Below are positions 45,251 through 57,469 of a stretch of 64,000 nucleotides of DNA, in pieces. Source of the DNA: Rapana venosa. Its lineage: Eukaryota; Mollusca; Gastropoda; Neogastropoda; Muricidae. The notes under the pieces were generated by a model. The model saw nothing but the letters and a program-made list of their open reading frames with translations. It searched no databases and was not told the DNA's origin. The position numbers were made by a program, and so were the translations under genes. Location of the stretch: positions 10,417,272-10,481,271 of the forward strand of contig CM054140.1 of NCBI GenBank assembly GCA_028751875.1, in the 5' to 3' direction. Position 1 is the first letter of the stretch. Each line of letters opens with the position of its first letter.

Positions 45251-46335
45251 AAGGTGTTTTTAAACATTTATTTTATGCTTTTATTTCGAGGATACTAAAA
45301 CAAGCACTCATGTACGTTTTCATACAGTCCGGGTGTGCATGCAGTTTTGTTAATGTTGTCATCCATTCCACCTGCATATAATGGCCTACTCTAAAATCGG
45401 GTTTTAGGGTTTCAAGGGATCTCCTCCATTTATATAGTCTCATAGGTGGTGGAGTCTGCACTGATGTTAACTCCAGTGTGTATGTGTGTTTGTGTGTGTG
45501 TGTGTATGTGTGTGTAAGTGTGTTCGCGTGTACATTTGTGTGTGTGTTCTGCAGTGTGCATTTCTTCTTTCTTGTTTTTTTTTTGTGTTTTTGTTTGTTT
45601 GGGTTTTTTGTTTGCCTTTTTTTTTCTTCTGTTTAATTTTATTCCTTTTGAGTTAGTTTTATTGTTACTGGTTATCTTAACAATGCAGTTAGATAGTATT
45701 TATCATCTGGCTCCATGAATAAAAAGCAAATGCATTGCTTAATCAATGTACCATCTATCTGGAAATAAAAATTTGACTTGACTTCACTTGACTTCACACA
45801 CACCATCCACTCCCCCCCCCCCCCCCCCCACACACACTTTCTCTCTATCACAGGATGAAGAGCCACACAATAGGAGTGGCAGATTTCTCACCCATGCCCC
45901 TTTTCCCCCAAGGGGGAGAGAGGGTGTATAGGTAAAAGGATGTAGGACACTTGGTGAAGAAGGTGAGAAAAGTGTGAAGAATTTGTCAATGACCATGGGG
46001 CTTGCTAAGACAAGGAGGAACTTACCACCACAAACAGGTCCACATGTGCCTTGGCCACACATACCTGCCTGTGCTGGCGTGTGCCTACTACACACACACA
46101 CACACACGCCACACAAAACACCAACACCACACACACGTACCACATACAGACACATACACTACATACACACACACACTAGGGCAGGGGTTTTCCACACACA
46201 TGCACACACACACAAACACAAACAGACAATAAACTTGTGCACACACAATCACACACACAAATACAAACACACACACAGACAAATGAACGGCACACACACA
46301 ATCACACACATGCACACACACACACACCCATTCAA
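45251..46335 (-). repeat. Tandem unit R3, partial
   Basis: SINE-1 fragment (45252-45475), TG array, LINE-C tail (45650-45790), C run (45811-45829) and half-module 2 (45850-46090). It then ends in a CA array that runs to 46328. Half-module 1 is missing. Confidence 0.8.
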
Positions 46336-46565
46336 GATTTAGTTCCGTTTACCCCCTTTGGGGTATGGAGGATTTAAATGAATTAAATAGGAAAATAAAC
46401 CTAACAGCAATGCACCCAAAATAATATCAATACTAACAGGAACTGAAAAGCAAGAGTTCATTACAAAATGATAAGCAAACAGTATTAAAGACTCAAGATT
46501 ACTTTTAAGTATACAAATTTCTTTTAATGACACAATCTACTCTTGTGAAACACAAACGAAATTTA
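46336..46565. other. Unique AT-rich sequence
   Basis: Flank of the tandem array. No gene or known repeat recognised. Confidence 0.4.
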
Positions 46566-46569
46566 CCTA

Positions 46570-47028
46570 AGAAGAGAGAGAGAGAGAGAGGAGAAGAGGG
46601 AGAGGGAGGGGAAAAGAGGGGAGATGAGAGAGAGAGAGAGAGAGAGAGGGGAGAGAGAGAGAGAGAGAACAGAGACAGAGAGGAGAACTTTTAGAGATTT
46701 ACATTTCAACAGCCTACAAAAATTATAACTGCACTTGTGTTGAAAAAAATGCTGAGAAAGAAAATCTGGTTGGGATTGTTTAAAGAGGGGAAATTTCATG
46801 ATAAAACGAAATTCATCCCCTAAAACAGACATATTAGATTTTTAAAAATATTCTTTCTTCCCCTGATATATTATGAAAACATCCCACCTGGATAGGAAGC
46901 TTGTGACAACTACAATGAAAATTTCATAATAATGATGATGATTAAGATGATGTTGATGATAATTTAAACAAACGATGATGATAACAATAATGACACAAAT
47001 AATAAATGTAACAACAACAACAACAAGA

Positions 47029-47063
<35 letters not shown>
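46570..47063. repeat. (AG)n and (GAT)n microsatellites with short unique DNA
   Basis: AG repeats at 46570-46685 and GAT repeats at 46930-47063. Between them, 46840-46930 resembles the reverse complement of 38465-38570. Confidence 0.8.
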
Positions 47064-47064
47064 A

Positions 47065-47160
47065 AGTGGTGCTGTTCTCGGGGCAACACAGTCTCTCCGC
47101 AGGGAGAGTAGCCCAAAATTATTTCAGGCTGAGAAATATGCTGTGACTGAAAGTCCTATG
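47065..47160 (+). mobile_element. SINE-2 3' end
   Basis: TCTCCGCAGGGAGAGTAGCC and GCTGAGAAATATGCTGTGAC match the last 90 bp of SINE-2. Confidence 0.75.
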
Positions 47161-47404
47161 CAGTGGAGTAGGGTAGAGCAGGGTAATACGAAATACGAAA
47201 TTTTATTTACAGAGGGTAATAGATTGAGTACAATGACCTTTTTTCATCCATCCCTCAAAAAGGGGAAACATTTTTTAACAACAAAGCACAAGCAATATAT
47301 CTGAAAGAAAAAAATGGAAAGGAAAAGAGTAAAGGAAACGACAAGAAGAGAAAACACACCAAGAATAAACAAATACATCAAGAACAAGAAGGTAGAAATG
47401 TTAT

Positions 47405-47775
47405 CCCTATACTTACTTACTTACTTAGGCCCATCACTCCCCCTGGAGCATAGGCCGCCGACAACAGTCCGCCAGAGTCCTCTGTCCTGGGCTATTCTCT
47501 CCAGCTGTCTCCAGGTATATCCCATCTTTCTGGTTTCTGCCTCAAGGTCGTGTCGCCAGGTGTTTCTTGGCCTTCCTCTTTTTCGTTTTCCCTGGGGGTT
47601 CCATGATAGTTAGTGCCTGCCTTGTGATGTTGCTGGCTGGCTTTCTCAGGGTGTGCCCAATCCATCCCCATCTCCTTTGCCGGATTTCATTTTCGGCTGG
47701 CAGCTGGTTGGTACGTTGCCACAGGTCTGCGTTGCTGATGGTGTCGTTATCCCTATCCTCGTCACCAATGTAGTT
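47405..47775 (-). mobile_element. LINE-D ORF2 C-terminus with (TAAG)n end
   Basis: The minus strand encodes [20 protein letters not shown], then [13 protein letters not shown] and [20 protein letters not shown]. After a frameshift, further blocks ending GQRTLADCCRRPMLQGE precede TAAG repeats at 47411-47427. This is the conserved C-terminal tail of a widespread invertebrate non-LTR element. Only the end is present, so it is inactive. Confidence 0.8.
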
Positions 47776-47799
47776 GTAGTAGTAGCAGTAGCAGTAGTA

Positions 47800-48315
47800 G
47801 TAGTAGTAGAGCACAGTGGAGTAGCGTAGCGTAGAGTAGAGTAGAGTGGAGTAGAGTAGAGTACAGCAGAGTAGAGTACAGCAGAGTAGAGTAGAGTAGA
47901 GCAGAGTAAAGCAGAGTAGAGTATAGTAGAGTAGAGAGAGCAGAATAGAGTAGAGTAAAGCAGAGTAGAGTAGCCTAGAGTAGAGCAGCTTAGAGTAGAG
48001 TAGTGTAGAGTAGATCAGAGTAGAACAGAGTAGAGCAGGGCAGAGTAGAGTAGCGTAGAGTAGCGTAGATCAGAACAGAATAGAGCAGAGTAGAGTAGGG
48101 CAGAGTAGCGAAGAGTAGAGTATAGTAGCGTAGGGTTAAAGTAAACAGAACAGAGTATTGCAGAGTAGCGTAGAGGAGCATGGAAGTAGAGAGTTTGAGT
48201 AGTTTAAGAGTAGAGTAGGTAGAGTAGGGATGAGTAAAGCAGAGTAGAGAAGAGTAGCGTAGAATAGAGAAGCGTAGAGTAGCGTAGAGTATAGTAGAGT
48301 AGAGTAGAGTAGAGA
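47800..48315. repeat. (AGAGT)n pentanucleotide array, about 500 bp
   Basis: Degenerate AGAGT units with AGCGT and AGCAG variants. It merges at 48300-48318 into AGAAGCCATTGTGTACC of the following SINE-1. Confidence 0.95.
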
Positions 48316-48437
48316 AGAGAAGCCATTGTGTACCGGTGGGAACAGATGACAGAAAACATAAATCCGCATACACCGGGGACTAGATGTAAAAAGGACACAA
48401 GTGCTTATTCTAGTATCCTCGATATAAAAGAATAAAA
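48316..48437 (+). mobile_element. SINE-1 3' third
   Basis: GCCATTGTGTACCGGTGGGA to AGTATCCTCGATATAAAAGA. The 5' part is replaced by the pentanucleotide array. Confidence 0.88.
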
Positions 48438-48439
48438 TA

Positions 48440-49212
48440 ATAAAATCACCTCATGCCTTTTTTTCCCTTGTCCAATTCAATAGTTAACTTTTTTATATTG
48501 TGGATGTTGTTTTTATTGCAGTTAGATATGAGAGTGTATTAGTACTGTTATAAGCGTTATTGTTTTGGTTTGATAGTCCAGTTAGTTATGGACTTTTGAT
48601 TTTTGTATTATGTAGGGGTTTTATTTGTTTGTATAACTGTCTCTTTATTATTATTTTCTATTTGATTGAATGTGTTTTCCCATTACTCATTTATACTCTA
48701 CCCACCCCCTCCCCACCCCGCTTGTTTGTTGTTATTGTTATGTTGTTGTCTCATGGTGATGGGTGATTATTTGTTATGTTGTCTCGTGGTGATTGGTGGT
48801 TATCATTATTATTGTATCTCTATTATAAGTATCATTATCATTGATTTGTTTGACTAATTTTTGTTTGTTTGATTGTTATTGTGTGAATATATTACATTTA
48901 AAAAGCGCTACTAGAAGAGTATGAGCGCATGTGAGCACACATTTGCGTGGGTGGAGGAGGAGAGGAGGGATATAATTGCAGGCAATATTGTCAGTAATGA
49001 CGCAATGAATGCCTAGTATTTTCTAACGTTTTGTTCCTGTCCTTATTTTTCTGTTTCTAAAGTATGAACCTGAACGAATGGATGATATAATAGGTGATGT
49101 AACTTGTTTGTTTGACGTTTTATGATTTATTTAATTCTTTAAAATTCTTTACCTAAGGGTGTGTGTGTGTGCTGTGTGTGTGCGCGCGCGCGTGTGTGTA
49201 TGTATGTATGTG
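48440..49212. other. Intergenic AT-rich DNA
   Basis: No gene recognised. Contains AAAAAGCGCTACTAGAAG near 48899 (a possible decayed element end) and short GT repeats at 49159-49216. Confidence 0.4.
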
Positions 49213-49214
49213 TG

Positions 49215-49422
49215 TGTAGATTGTATTTTTCAGTCTATTATTTTATTGGTTTTCCTCTTTTTCTTTTATTGGTACACTTTATTGGTAAATGTTGTAATAA
49301 TGTAGTACTTCAGTATTATCATTAAGAAATTTTTGTTCTTAGATACATGGCTTGATGACAAAAAACAAATGCATTGCTTATTCAATGTACAATCTGAAAA
49401 TAAAAATTTGACTTGACTTGAA
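49215..49422 (+). mobile_element. LINE-C 3' end with (TTGACT)n tail
   Basis: Full match to 17880-18085, ending AAATTTGACTTGACTTGAAC. A CA array starts at 49428. Confidence 0.82.
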
Positions 49423-49424
49423 CG

Positions 49425-49464
<40 letters not shown>

Positions 49465-49822
49465 GATTTCTGTCTAAAATCACTAAATGTGAATAGACGT
49501 TAAACTGAAGATATCACACACTGACTAATCAAGATCATGGTTTAAACAGGCCTCAGTATCATCGGACTAGGAATAAAGATAATCCTTCAGTCACTTGGCG
49601 GCTTATCGCAGCTATCTATGAAGATAATAAGCAGTTTTCAGAATCATCGGATCAGTAAACAAGCTTTTAATTGCTTGGCGAGCGAAGCAATCCATGAAGA
49701 TAATGGTGTATGGCTCCATGGTGTTGTCATTGTCATTGTATTATCATTGTGAGGAAATGCTATCACTGGCAACACATCGTATGGGGTGGAACCATCGCAC
49801 AGCACGTATGATGCACGCACGC

Positions 49823-49857
<35 letters not shown>

Positions 49858-49935
49858 AAACACACACACACACACACAAAAACACACACACACACACACA
49901 CACCCCCACCACACAAACACAACACACAAAACACA
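49425..49935. other. (CA)n arrays around unique DNA
   Basis: CA at 49428-49461 and 49818-49935. Between them lies unique sequence in which a segment is loosely repeated (GGCCTCAGTATCATCGGACT at 49550 and TTCAGAATCATCGGATCAGT near 49637). No gene seen. Confidence 0.5.
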
Positions 49936-50627
49936 CTTTCGTACTGTTGGGAATGGAATTTTTTTTAAATGGTTTTTTCCAAAGTTAAAATGGGTGACCA
50001 AAATGGTGGGGTGGAAGGGGGTGGGGGGGGGGGGGGGGACGGGGCATAGAAAAAAACCATTTCCCCTTTGGGTGAACACAAAGTTAGCTGAGGAAAAAAA
50101 AGACAAAAAAACCCCAAAACCAAACCCAACTGTGATGGTGTGTGTGTTGCGCGCGGTGCGTGGGGTGCGTGTGTGTGTTTTTGTGTGGGGTGTGTTTTTG
50201 GGGTTTTGTGGGGAAGGAGAGAGAGGAGAGAGAGGGGGGAGAGAGAGAGAAGAGGGCGAGGAGAGAGAGGAGAGAGAGAGAATGGGTATTCTTCTTATTC
50301 TTTTTTTATAATAATGTTTTGTGTTAGTTATTTTTTTTGAAGCGTTTTTTTAGGCCTGCTGATGAATGAAACCAGGCTTTGTGTGTTCACTGCCCCTGTC
50401 GATGACTTTTGGTCTTGTCCCTTCGTCCCGTTTCTCTTGTTTTCCTTCCTTGGGTACAGCTCCCTGTTCCCAATGGTGAGATCTTGCTATGCGACGTTCG
50501 CCCAGGAAAAAGGTCGCCGAAACGATTGGGGGGATGTTGGTATGTTTTTGGGTTTGGGAAAACCCACCCAACGCGCTAAATCACGGGTGCCCTTATTTTC
50601 GTGTGTAATACACTGGGTTTAAATGGC

Positions 50628-50772
50628 AGGCAGGTCTTCACTTGAAGTTGCCCGGGGGAATCGTAAAAACCCCCAAACCCTTAATTCCCCAGAGCGCGCG
50701 GAGATTTAAACCCCATTCTTGGTCTATGAATTTGAGGCCCGCTATTTAACCACTCGACTATAGCCTCCCCCG
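50628..50772 (-). mobile_element. SINE-3, degraded copy
   Basis: Parallels 21490-21645: CAGGTCTTCACTTGAAGTTG, GAGATTTAAACCCCATTCTT (altered B box) and TTTAACCACTCGACTATAGC (A-box side). Confidence 0.7.
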
Positions 50773-50939
50773 CTTTTTTTGGGTATTAGGTTTTGAGTGT
50801 TTTATATTTAGATTGTCGTTTAATGTAAAACCCTTTGGTGATGCCAAATATATATATATATTTTTATATTAAATATTATATATAAAAAATTTTTAAATAA
50901 AATAATCCTAAAAAAAATCATATCTTTTTATCTATCTAC

Positions 50940-51583
50940 TTCTCCTCTCTTTATAATCTTTATCTATTTTCTCTCTCCCCTCTTCTCTCCCCTCTCCTCT
51001 CTCTCTTTTTTAATTATTTATTTATAATTTATTTTTAATGTCAGTTTGGTGTTGAAAGCTGACATGGAAAAACGGATTGTTGTTTTTTTTAATGATGTAA
51101 TTATTCATTTTTCCGCCGTTTAACAGTGCTTTTTTGCTCTCTTTTCGGAACTGTCCAAAAACCAGGGTCCAGCCCCCGGATTTGTAAAATTGGTTTGATA
51201 GGATATTGGAGCTAAATGTTCTAAACCAAAAGATCTTCCATCTTTTCAAAAGGGGGGTCATCTTCTGAGCATGTACACCCCTAGTCAAGAAGTTGAAATG
51301 TTTCGAATTTCAAGTTTGGGCTATTTTGATAAAAAATTTAAACTGGGATGTAGCACGACGCTATTGTAAAAAATGGACAAAAAACATATGTATTTTCTGA
51401 GGAAGCTGAACCATTTTTTGTTGCAAAAAGATTTTTCTTTTTTCTAAAGTCCTACATAGAGAGTTTTTTAAGTGTTGCTTTCTCTTTGGTCCCCCCTTAC
51501 GCACTGCCCGCCTTCCTTGGGTTTTCCTCTTTCTGCCTCTCATTTTCTCTCTGTCTTATGGCGATGTCTGTGCGTTGACTTTT

Positions 51584-51622
<39 letters not shown>

Positions 51623-52450
51623 TTTTCCCTTCTCTCTCCCCTCTTTTTTTTCCCCCCTCTCTCTTGTTGCGGGGCTGTTAAAGCTATTTTTTATCAGGTT
51701 TTTGAATTTTTTGTAACTTAATTGAATGTTTTTTGATATTATGTTTAAAGAAAAAGGTTTTAGAGAGGATGTTTTGTCAGATTTGATATTTGATTTTTTT
51801 TTATGTAATTTTACCAAAAAATGCTCTCTCTCTCCCCCTCTCTCCCCTCTCTCTCCCCCTTCTCTCTCTCTTCTCCTCTCTTTCTCTCTCTCTCTTTTCT
51901 CCTCCTTCTCTCTCTTCCTTTTTCCTCTTCTTTTCCCTCGTTTCTGGTGTCTCCCCTTTTTTTTAAATTTTTCCCATATTATTTAAATAGGTTCAGTTTT
52001 CTGTTTAATGTTCGATTCTTTGAGAATTGTGTTCATTACGCATATCTCTTTCCTCCAAAATATAATTAGTTTTTTTTGACATTAATGTTCTTAGTTGGGG
52101 ATTTGTATTTTTAAAATTTCAAATTAAAAATTCAATTCAAAAGTTTTTATCTCAAAGACAGAGAAATTCGGGGGGGTTACTCGCCATACTAAAAACATAT
52201 CACTTATAAAATACATTAGTCTTTTTAAAATCATGTTGTCCTTCCAAACGGGGAAAGGGGCCCCGGATGAAAAAAAGTATGCTATGTTTTTAAACTGTTC
52301 CCCTTGGAAATAATATTCATTCATTCCTCTTCATTCATTATTATTCTAATTATTAATTTTTTTTTAAAATCTCTCTCTCTCTCCTTCCTCTCTCTCTCTC
52401 TCTCTTCCTCTCTTCTCTCTCTCTCCTCTTTCTTTCTCTTTGTTGTCTGT
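50940..52450. repeat. Scattered pyrimidine tracts
   Basis: C/T tracts at 50940-51008, 51580-51665, 51820-51955 and 52370-52445 in AT-rich, noisy sequence. No gene is recognised between them. Confidence 0.7.
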
Positions 52451-53689
52451 CTGTCTGTCTGTTTGTCGCTGTGTGTTTGGTATTGATGAAATAAAAAACA
52501 AAAGTATTTTTACTCTACAATACATCTTCAAGTTGTTTCCCCTACAAATTTGTTTTTCACATTGGTTTGCCAGGTTTTTTAAAAAAGACATTTTTTTTTT
52601 TTAATACATTATTCTTTTCCCTTTTTTCTCTACGGCTCAGCAGCAACTAGGTTGTCTGTCATAAGACAAAAGTAAATGCCCCTTTTGCCCCCTGCAGATG
52701 AGGTGAAAGCTATACAAGTCCAAATACAAAGACACAAGCAGCTGTTTTTGGTGGTGTGTATGTGTCACATCAGGAGTGCTTGATATATACCCACACAAAA
52801 ATGCCCCCAAGGCACACACGACTACACAACCAAAAACCTGCACCGCAGGCCCAACATCACACATTCACCACTTTAATGTGTGCCACACCCCCCCAAGCAC
52901 ATATTAATAAGTGTATGCCTAGACTGTTAATCTTCCCCCTACCAAAATTTGTGGGACAGCCCCTTTATAAAACAAAAGAAAAAAACCCCCAAAAATTGTC
53001 TACAAAAAGGGCCATTTGGTATCCCCCATTTTAAAAATTTGGTTGATTCATTTTTAAAAGCATGCAAAAATTAAAAATAGCCTTATCTTAGTGACAGGAA
53101 TCTCTTTACAACCCAATCCACAATTTTGTCCCCCAAAACCTCCTTGAAATCAACACAACACACAAGTAGGTAAGGGAATTAATTGACAATTCTACAAACA
53201 AATATAACCAAGTCCCCAACATGCCACAACCATAACCAAAACAACCCCCACACAATGTTCCCCCAATTGCGTCCACCCCTTTTTCTTTCTTTTCAAAATG
53301 TCCTTTGTGAAACATTGCCCCCAAAACGCTCAAAGGTTTTTCGTTTGGTCTCACTGATATCTGTGGTCCTGGGGTAGCTTAAAGGTTCTTTTTCCCCCTA
53401 AAAAAGGGGGAGTTTCTTAGAGAGACTTATACTTACCTTGTCCGACTAGCACTGGATCTGGCTTTCAAACTGTGCGGGTTTTTGGAAATGGGTGTTACCA
53501 TTATTCACACCAGGGTAATAAACCTTTTCTGTGCTATGATTTTGTATTAGAAATTTTAAAGTTTTTTTTTGTAAATCCCCCTTTTTCATTTAAAAACTGT
53601 ACTTGTTTTAGGGTTTGAGGTTTTTATTTGAAAATTGTTTGTTGTTTTTAAAAGGGGTGATTACTTTTGTGAAATGTTTGTTAAAAAGA

Positions 53690-53870
53690 AAGGGCAGATT
53701 TATTTATCTATTTTTATTTTTCATTTTTTTATTTAAGGGAATTTAAACAATTTTTACCTTTCTTTATATAAAACCCACAGATTTGGTGAATTTTGTCATC
53801 CCTTCCAGAAAGTGCAAGAGCACTTTTCCCAAAAATGGGGAACGGGTTTTTTAACTTTGTGCTGATTTCT
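53690..53870 (-). mobile_element. SINE-1, heavily degraded
   Basis: TTTGGTGAATTTTGTCATCC and GAACGGGTTTTTTAACTTTG follow the order of the antisense SINE-1 body with many mismatches. Confidence 0.5.
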
Positions 53871-54729
53871 CTGCCACGTGTGTTGGCTTTGGGGATTAAG
53901 TGATTTTTTTGGGTCTTGTGGAAAGGCCCACATTGTTCATTGCATCAGTTTCGTCGGTCATGTTTTTTTTTTCTAATGTATTTGTTTGAATTTCGCTCAC
54001 TTTTAAAGACTAATGGGGTTGTTTTTTTTATAGAAAAAGGCCCAAATTTATTTAGACAATTTTTTTCCCCATAAAAAAGGTAGTGTCAGGAAAAGTAGGG
54101 GGTTTTTTGTTGTCAAAGTCATGATGGTGAACTGAACGTTGTGGACCCCATACTTGATTCTTTTTCAATGGTTTAAAAACCCAAACAAACCGTCAAGCAC
54201 TCATTCAAACAATTTTTATTATGATTAAAAGGAAAAGTAAAAAAAGACTAAACGATCAAACCCCCCCCTTTTTTCCCGGGCGGTATTACCTTAAGTTTGA
54301 TTTTAGGCGTATTTAGATGATATGGGCATCTGGAGAAGGGACACCCGGGGGTTGGAGCATTAAAACTGGTGATTGACATCCCGGCTTGAGCCACAAGAGG
54401 TTCGAGGTGTTTTTCCCCCCGGGGTTTTAAAAATTTCACTCCCAAACTCTACCCCCCTCCCCCCTCACCCCGGGGAATTCTAGGGGCACTATGAACAGAG
54501 CTGGCAAAAAATGCAAAGCATTTACACTCTATTAGAATTGTACAAAAGGGTAGATTTGCATGGGAAGAAAGATGATAAAATTTATAAAAAACCGGCCCCG
54601 TGCATGACACTAGTGAATTTTTAAAGCCCTATGTGGGAAAATACGGCACCTTAATGGGGCGAAATGGCCACTAGGCAAACTCTTTTTTCCTCACCTCAGT
54701 TCTAGGGGAGGACGATATTTCCATGTTCG

Positions 54730-54840
54730 GAACCTTTAAAGACGGGGGTGGGGGATGGTTAAGACGTTCGCCTTCCAAAAAGTAGGTAAACCTGGGGTTT
54801 GGGTTAAAAACCCCCAGACTCAAAAATTTTTTTTGGCCTC
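54730..54840 (+). mobile_element. Possible tRNA-like SINE head, degraded
   Basis: GGGGGATGGTTAAGACGTTC resembles a tRNA A box. A GGTTTGGGTTAAA near 54797 may be a damaged B box. Family not identifiable. Confidence 0.35.
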
Positions 54841-54949
54841 AACAGAGAAATTTGAGTGGCATTTAAAATTACAAAACCGAGCATTTTACCAAAATACAGA
54901 TTAGATTTTAAAATATTGCCAAACAACCCACCGCAGAAAACCAACCAAA

Positions 54950-55860
54950 ACACACCACACAACACACACACACACACACCACCAACACACACCACACCCC
55001 CCCAAAACCCACAAAACACACACCACACACACAATGTGAAGATTTCGAATGCTTTCTTTTCTAAAAAGTCGGGGTTTGGTAAAAGGGTAGAAAATGTTTC
55101 CCCCTTTATGTACAGATTTAAACTAAATGCTTTGGACAAAATATGAAAGTTTAAAACTGTATTTGTGGGGAAGATTACCAATAGTCAGTTATTTTTTTTG
55201 TGGCATTTAAAAGCTTTTTATGCTGTATCAAGTTTGTCACTGGATCGTTTTGTCTAACCATCATTATTTTGGGGACTTTGTGTTGGTTGATAAAAATTTC
55301 TGAAAATTCAGTTTTTGTAGTATGTTAAAGTTAGTTTTTATTCAGTCCTGTTATCTGCATTTTTCTTTATTGTTTGCATTCTCTTTTTTAGATTATTTTT
55401 TCCCCTCAAAATCACAAACTGTAAATGACTTAAAAAGAAGGAACGCGCAAAAACAACACACCCCACCACCACACACACACACACACACACACACCACACC
55501 ACACACACACACACACAACACCCACACACACACACACTTCAATAAAGGTTAAGGCAAAAAGAAAAAATTATAAACCCCAATCATTTCCCCATCTATGAAA
55601 TAATAAATCAGCAAAATCAATACTAATACAACAGAAAAGTTTTTTACATTTCGAAAAAAACTTGACAAATCCCCGTACCCATCACAGTACATTTATTCTT
55701 CACGGTTTTTAGTAAAAAAGTGCGGCAACACAACTCACAAAACACACAACAAACGCGCGAAAACCACACACCCACCACCACACCCCCCCAAAAAAAAACA
55801 CACACACACACCACACACACCACACACACCCACACAACAACACCAACACACACCACACTT
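54950..55860. repeat. (CA)n-type arrays
   Basis: CA/ACC repeats at 54950-55033, 55458-55538 and 55740-55858, with noisy AT-rich sequence between. No gene. Confidence 0.8.
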
Positions 55861-57469
55861 CTCTCTATCAGAGGATACTCATGCCCACGTGTTTTTTAAA
55901 TAAATTGTTTAAAAAAACCCCTTTAACAGATTAAAACAAGATTTTTAATCTGAATTGACTTGTAAAAAAACTTTTTTAGGTTTTTTTTTTTTTTTGTTTT
56001 GGCTTTGGGAAATCTTCGCCCAGATGGAAGTATTGTTTTGGGGGAAGACGGGGGTTTCATCAGGGGAAATGCTTTTAGGTTTTTTTTTTAATCACTGATT
56101 TTCAACGTCTTTTCCTTTTTTTCCCCCCCTTTTCCACCACATTACAATTTTTATGAAATAGTCTTGTTTTTTAACTTAAGACAACCAAACCACAAAAAAA
56201 ACCAAAAGGAAAGACTGTTTCTACACAGCTACGATAAAACAAACATATTTTTTTTTTAAACTTCAGTGACAAGTTTTTAAGGCAGTATCCCCTTGATTGA
56301 CATTTTTTTGATAAAAGCAGTGTCTGTTTAAAATTAAATTTATTATTTCTGAATTGTTAAGGAATGTCGCACCTCCTTTTTTTTTTCCCCTATAAAAGAG
56401 ATCGGAAACTGGGGGTGTTTTTCTGCAAAAAATCAAAAGCATTTCTTTGTTTTTTTTGGGGTTTAATTAATTGCTTCGTTTGAAATTTTGCCCTTCAGGG
56501 GATTTTTACAGTGTTTTGACTTGACCGATTTACAGTCGCGTGGGGGTAATGTCATGCTATGCCTCAGGGGCCGAGGGGGGGGGGGGGGGTGTGTAAAACG
56601 ATCTGAAGCTGTTGCCCAACCGTTCATTGCCCCTGACTCAAAAACGTGGTTTGAGTCCTCTACTCCCCTCGTTTGGGTGCCCTCCCCCCATCCAGTCACA
56701 CCCCTCTCAAGTGCCCCGAGTGTACACAGCCTCTCCCCACCTGCCGGGAAATAAAGGGAAGGGGTGAGGGTTTGCGACGTAATGAAGACTCCATCGGGGG
56801 CTGTTTATCCCGTGAAAAAAATTTTTTTTTGTGCCCCAACCCTTATTTGTCATTCCTCTCACCGCGGGGAAAAAAAAATCTAGAAAAGAATTTAAAACGT
56901 GGTAAAGCCCCCTACTTTCCTTGACAAAATGTCCATACTTTTGGGCTTAGTCGACCTAAAACGACGGGCCCGAAAGATTAATGGTTGCACAGTAAAAAGA
57001 CCTGCTTTAAAGGCAGAGAGAATGTGTATGAGGTCATGTCAAAACAACATTTGTGATGCTCACTCACTCCTTGCTTGTTCGGCCATAATCAGGCCCCAAA
57101 AGACTTTGCATTCCCTTGTCTTTCATTTGAAGCCGGGAGAATGTTGGCAAGGAAGCGCCCAGAGGGTGGAGGAAAGGGTCGGGGAATGTGGGGGTGCAGC
57201 AGGGAAGAGCTCTTCCCAGATTTCTAGAAATGGGGATCCCTCCTGGCAGACATGGGGCGGAGGGGAGGAGGACGCCCAGAGGCCTGGAGACCTCAGCCGG
57301 TCCTCAGCACCGGTGGGCAGATCTGCAGGATCTGAGCACCCCCCCGCCCCAGGCAGCGAGGGGAAGCAAGGGGGACGGAACCAAAGGGGAGGGAGGGTTC
57401 CCCTGCAGAGGTTGGGGACACTCCGCGTGTTCGGAAACTGCACAAAATTCACCCACATGAGGGCCACCA

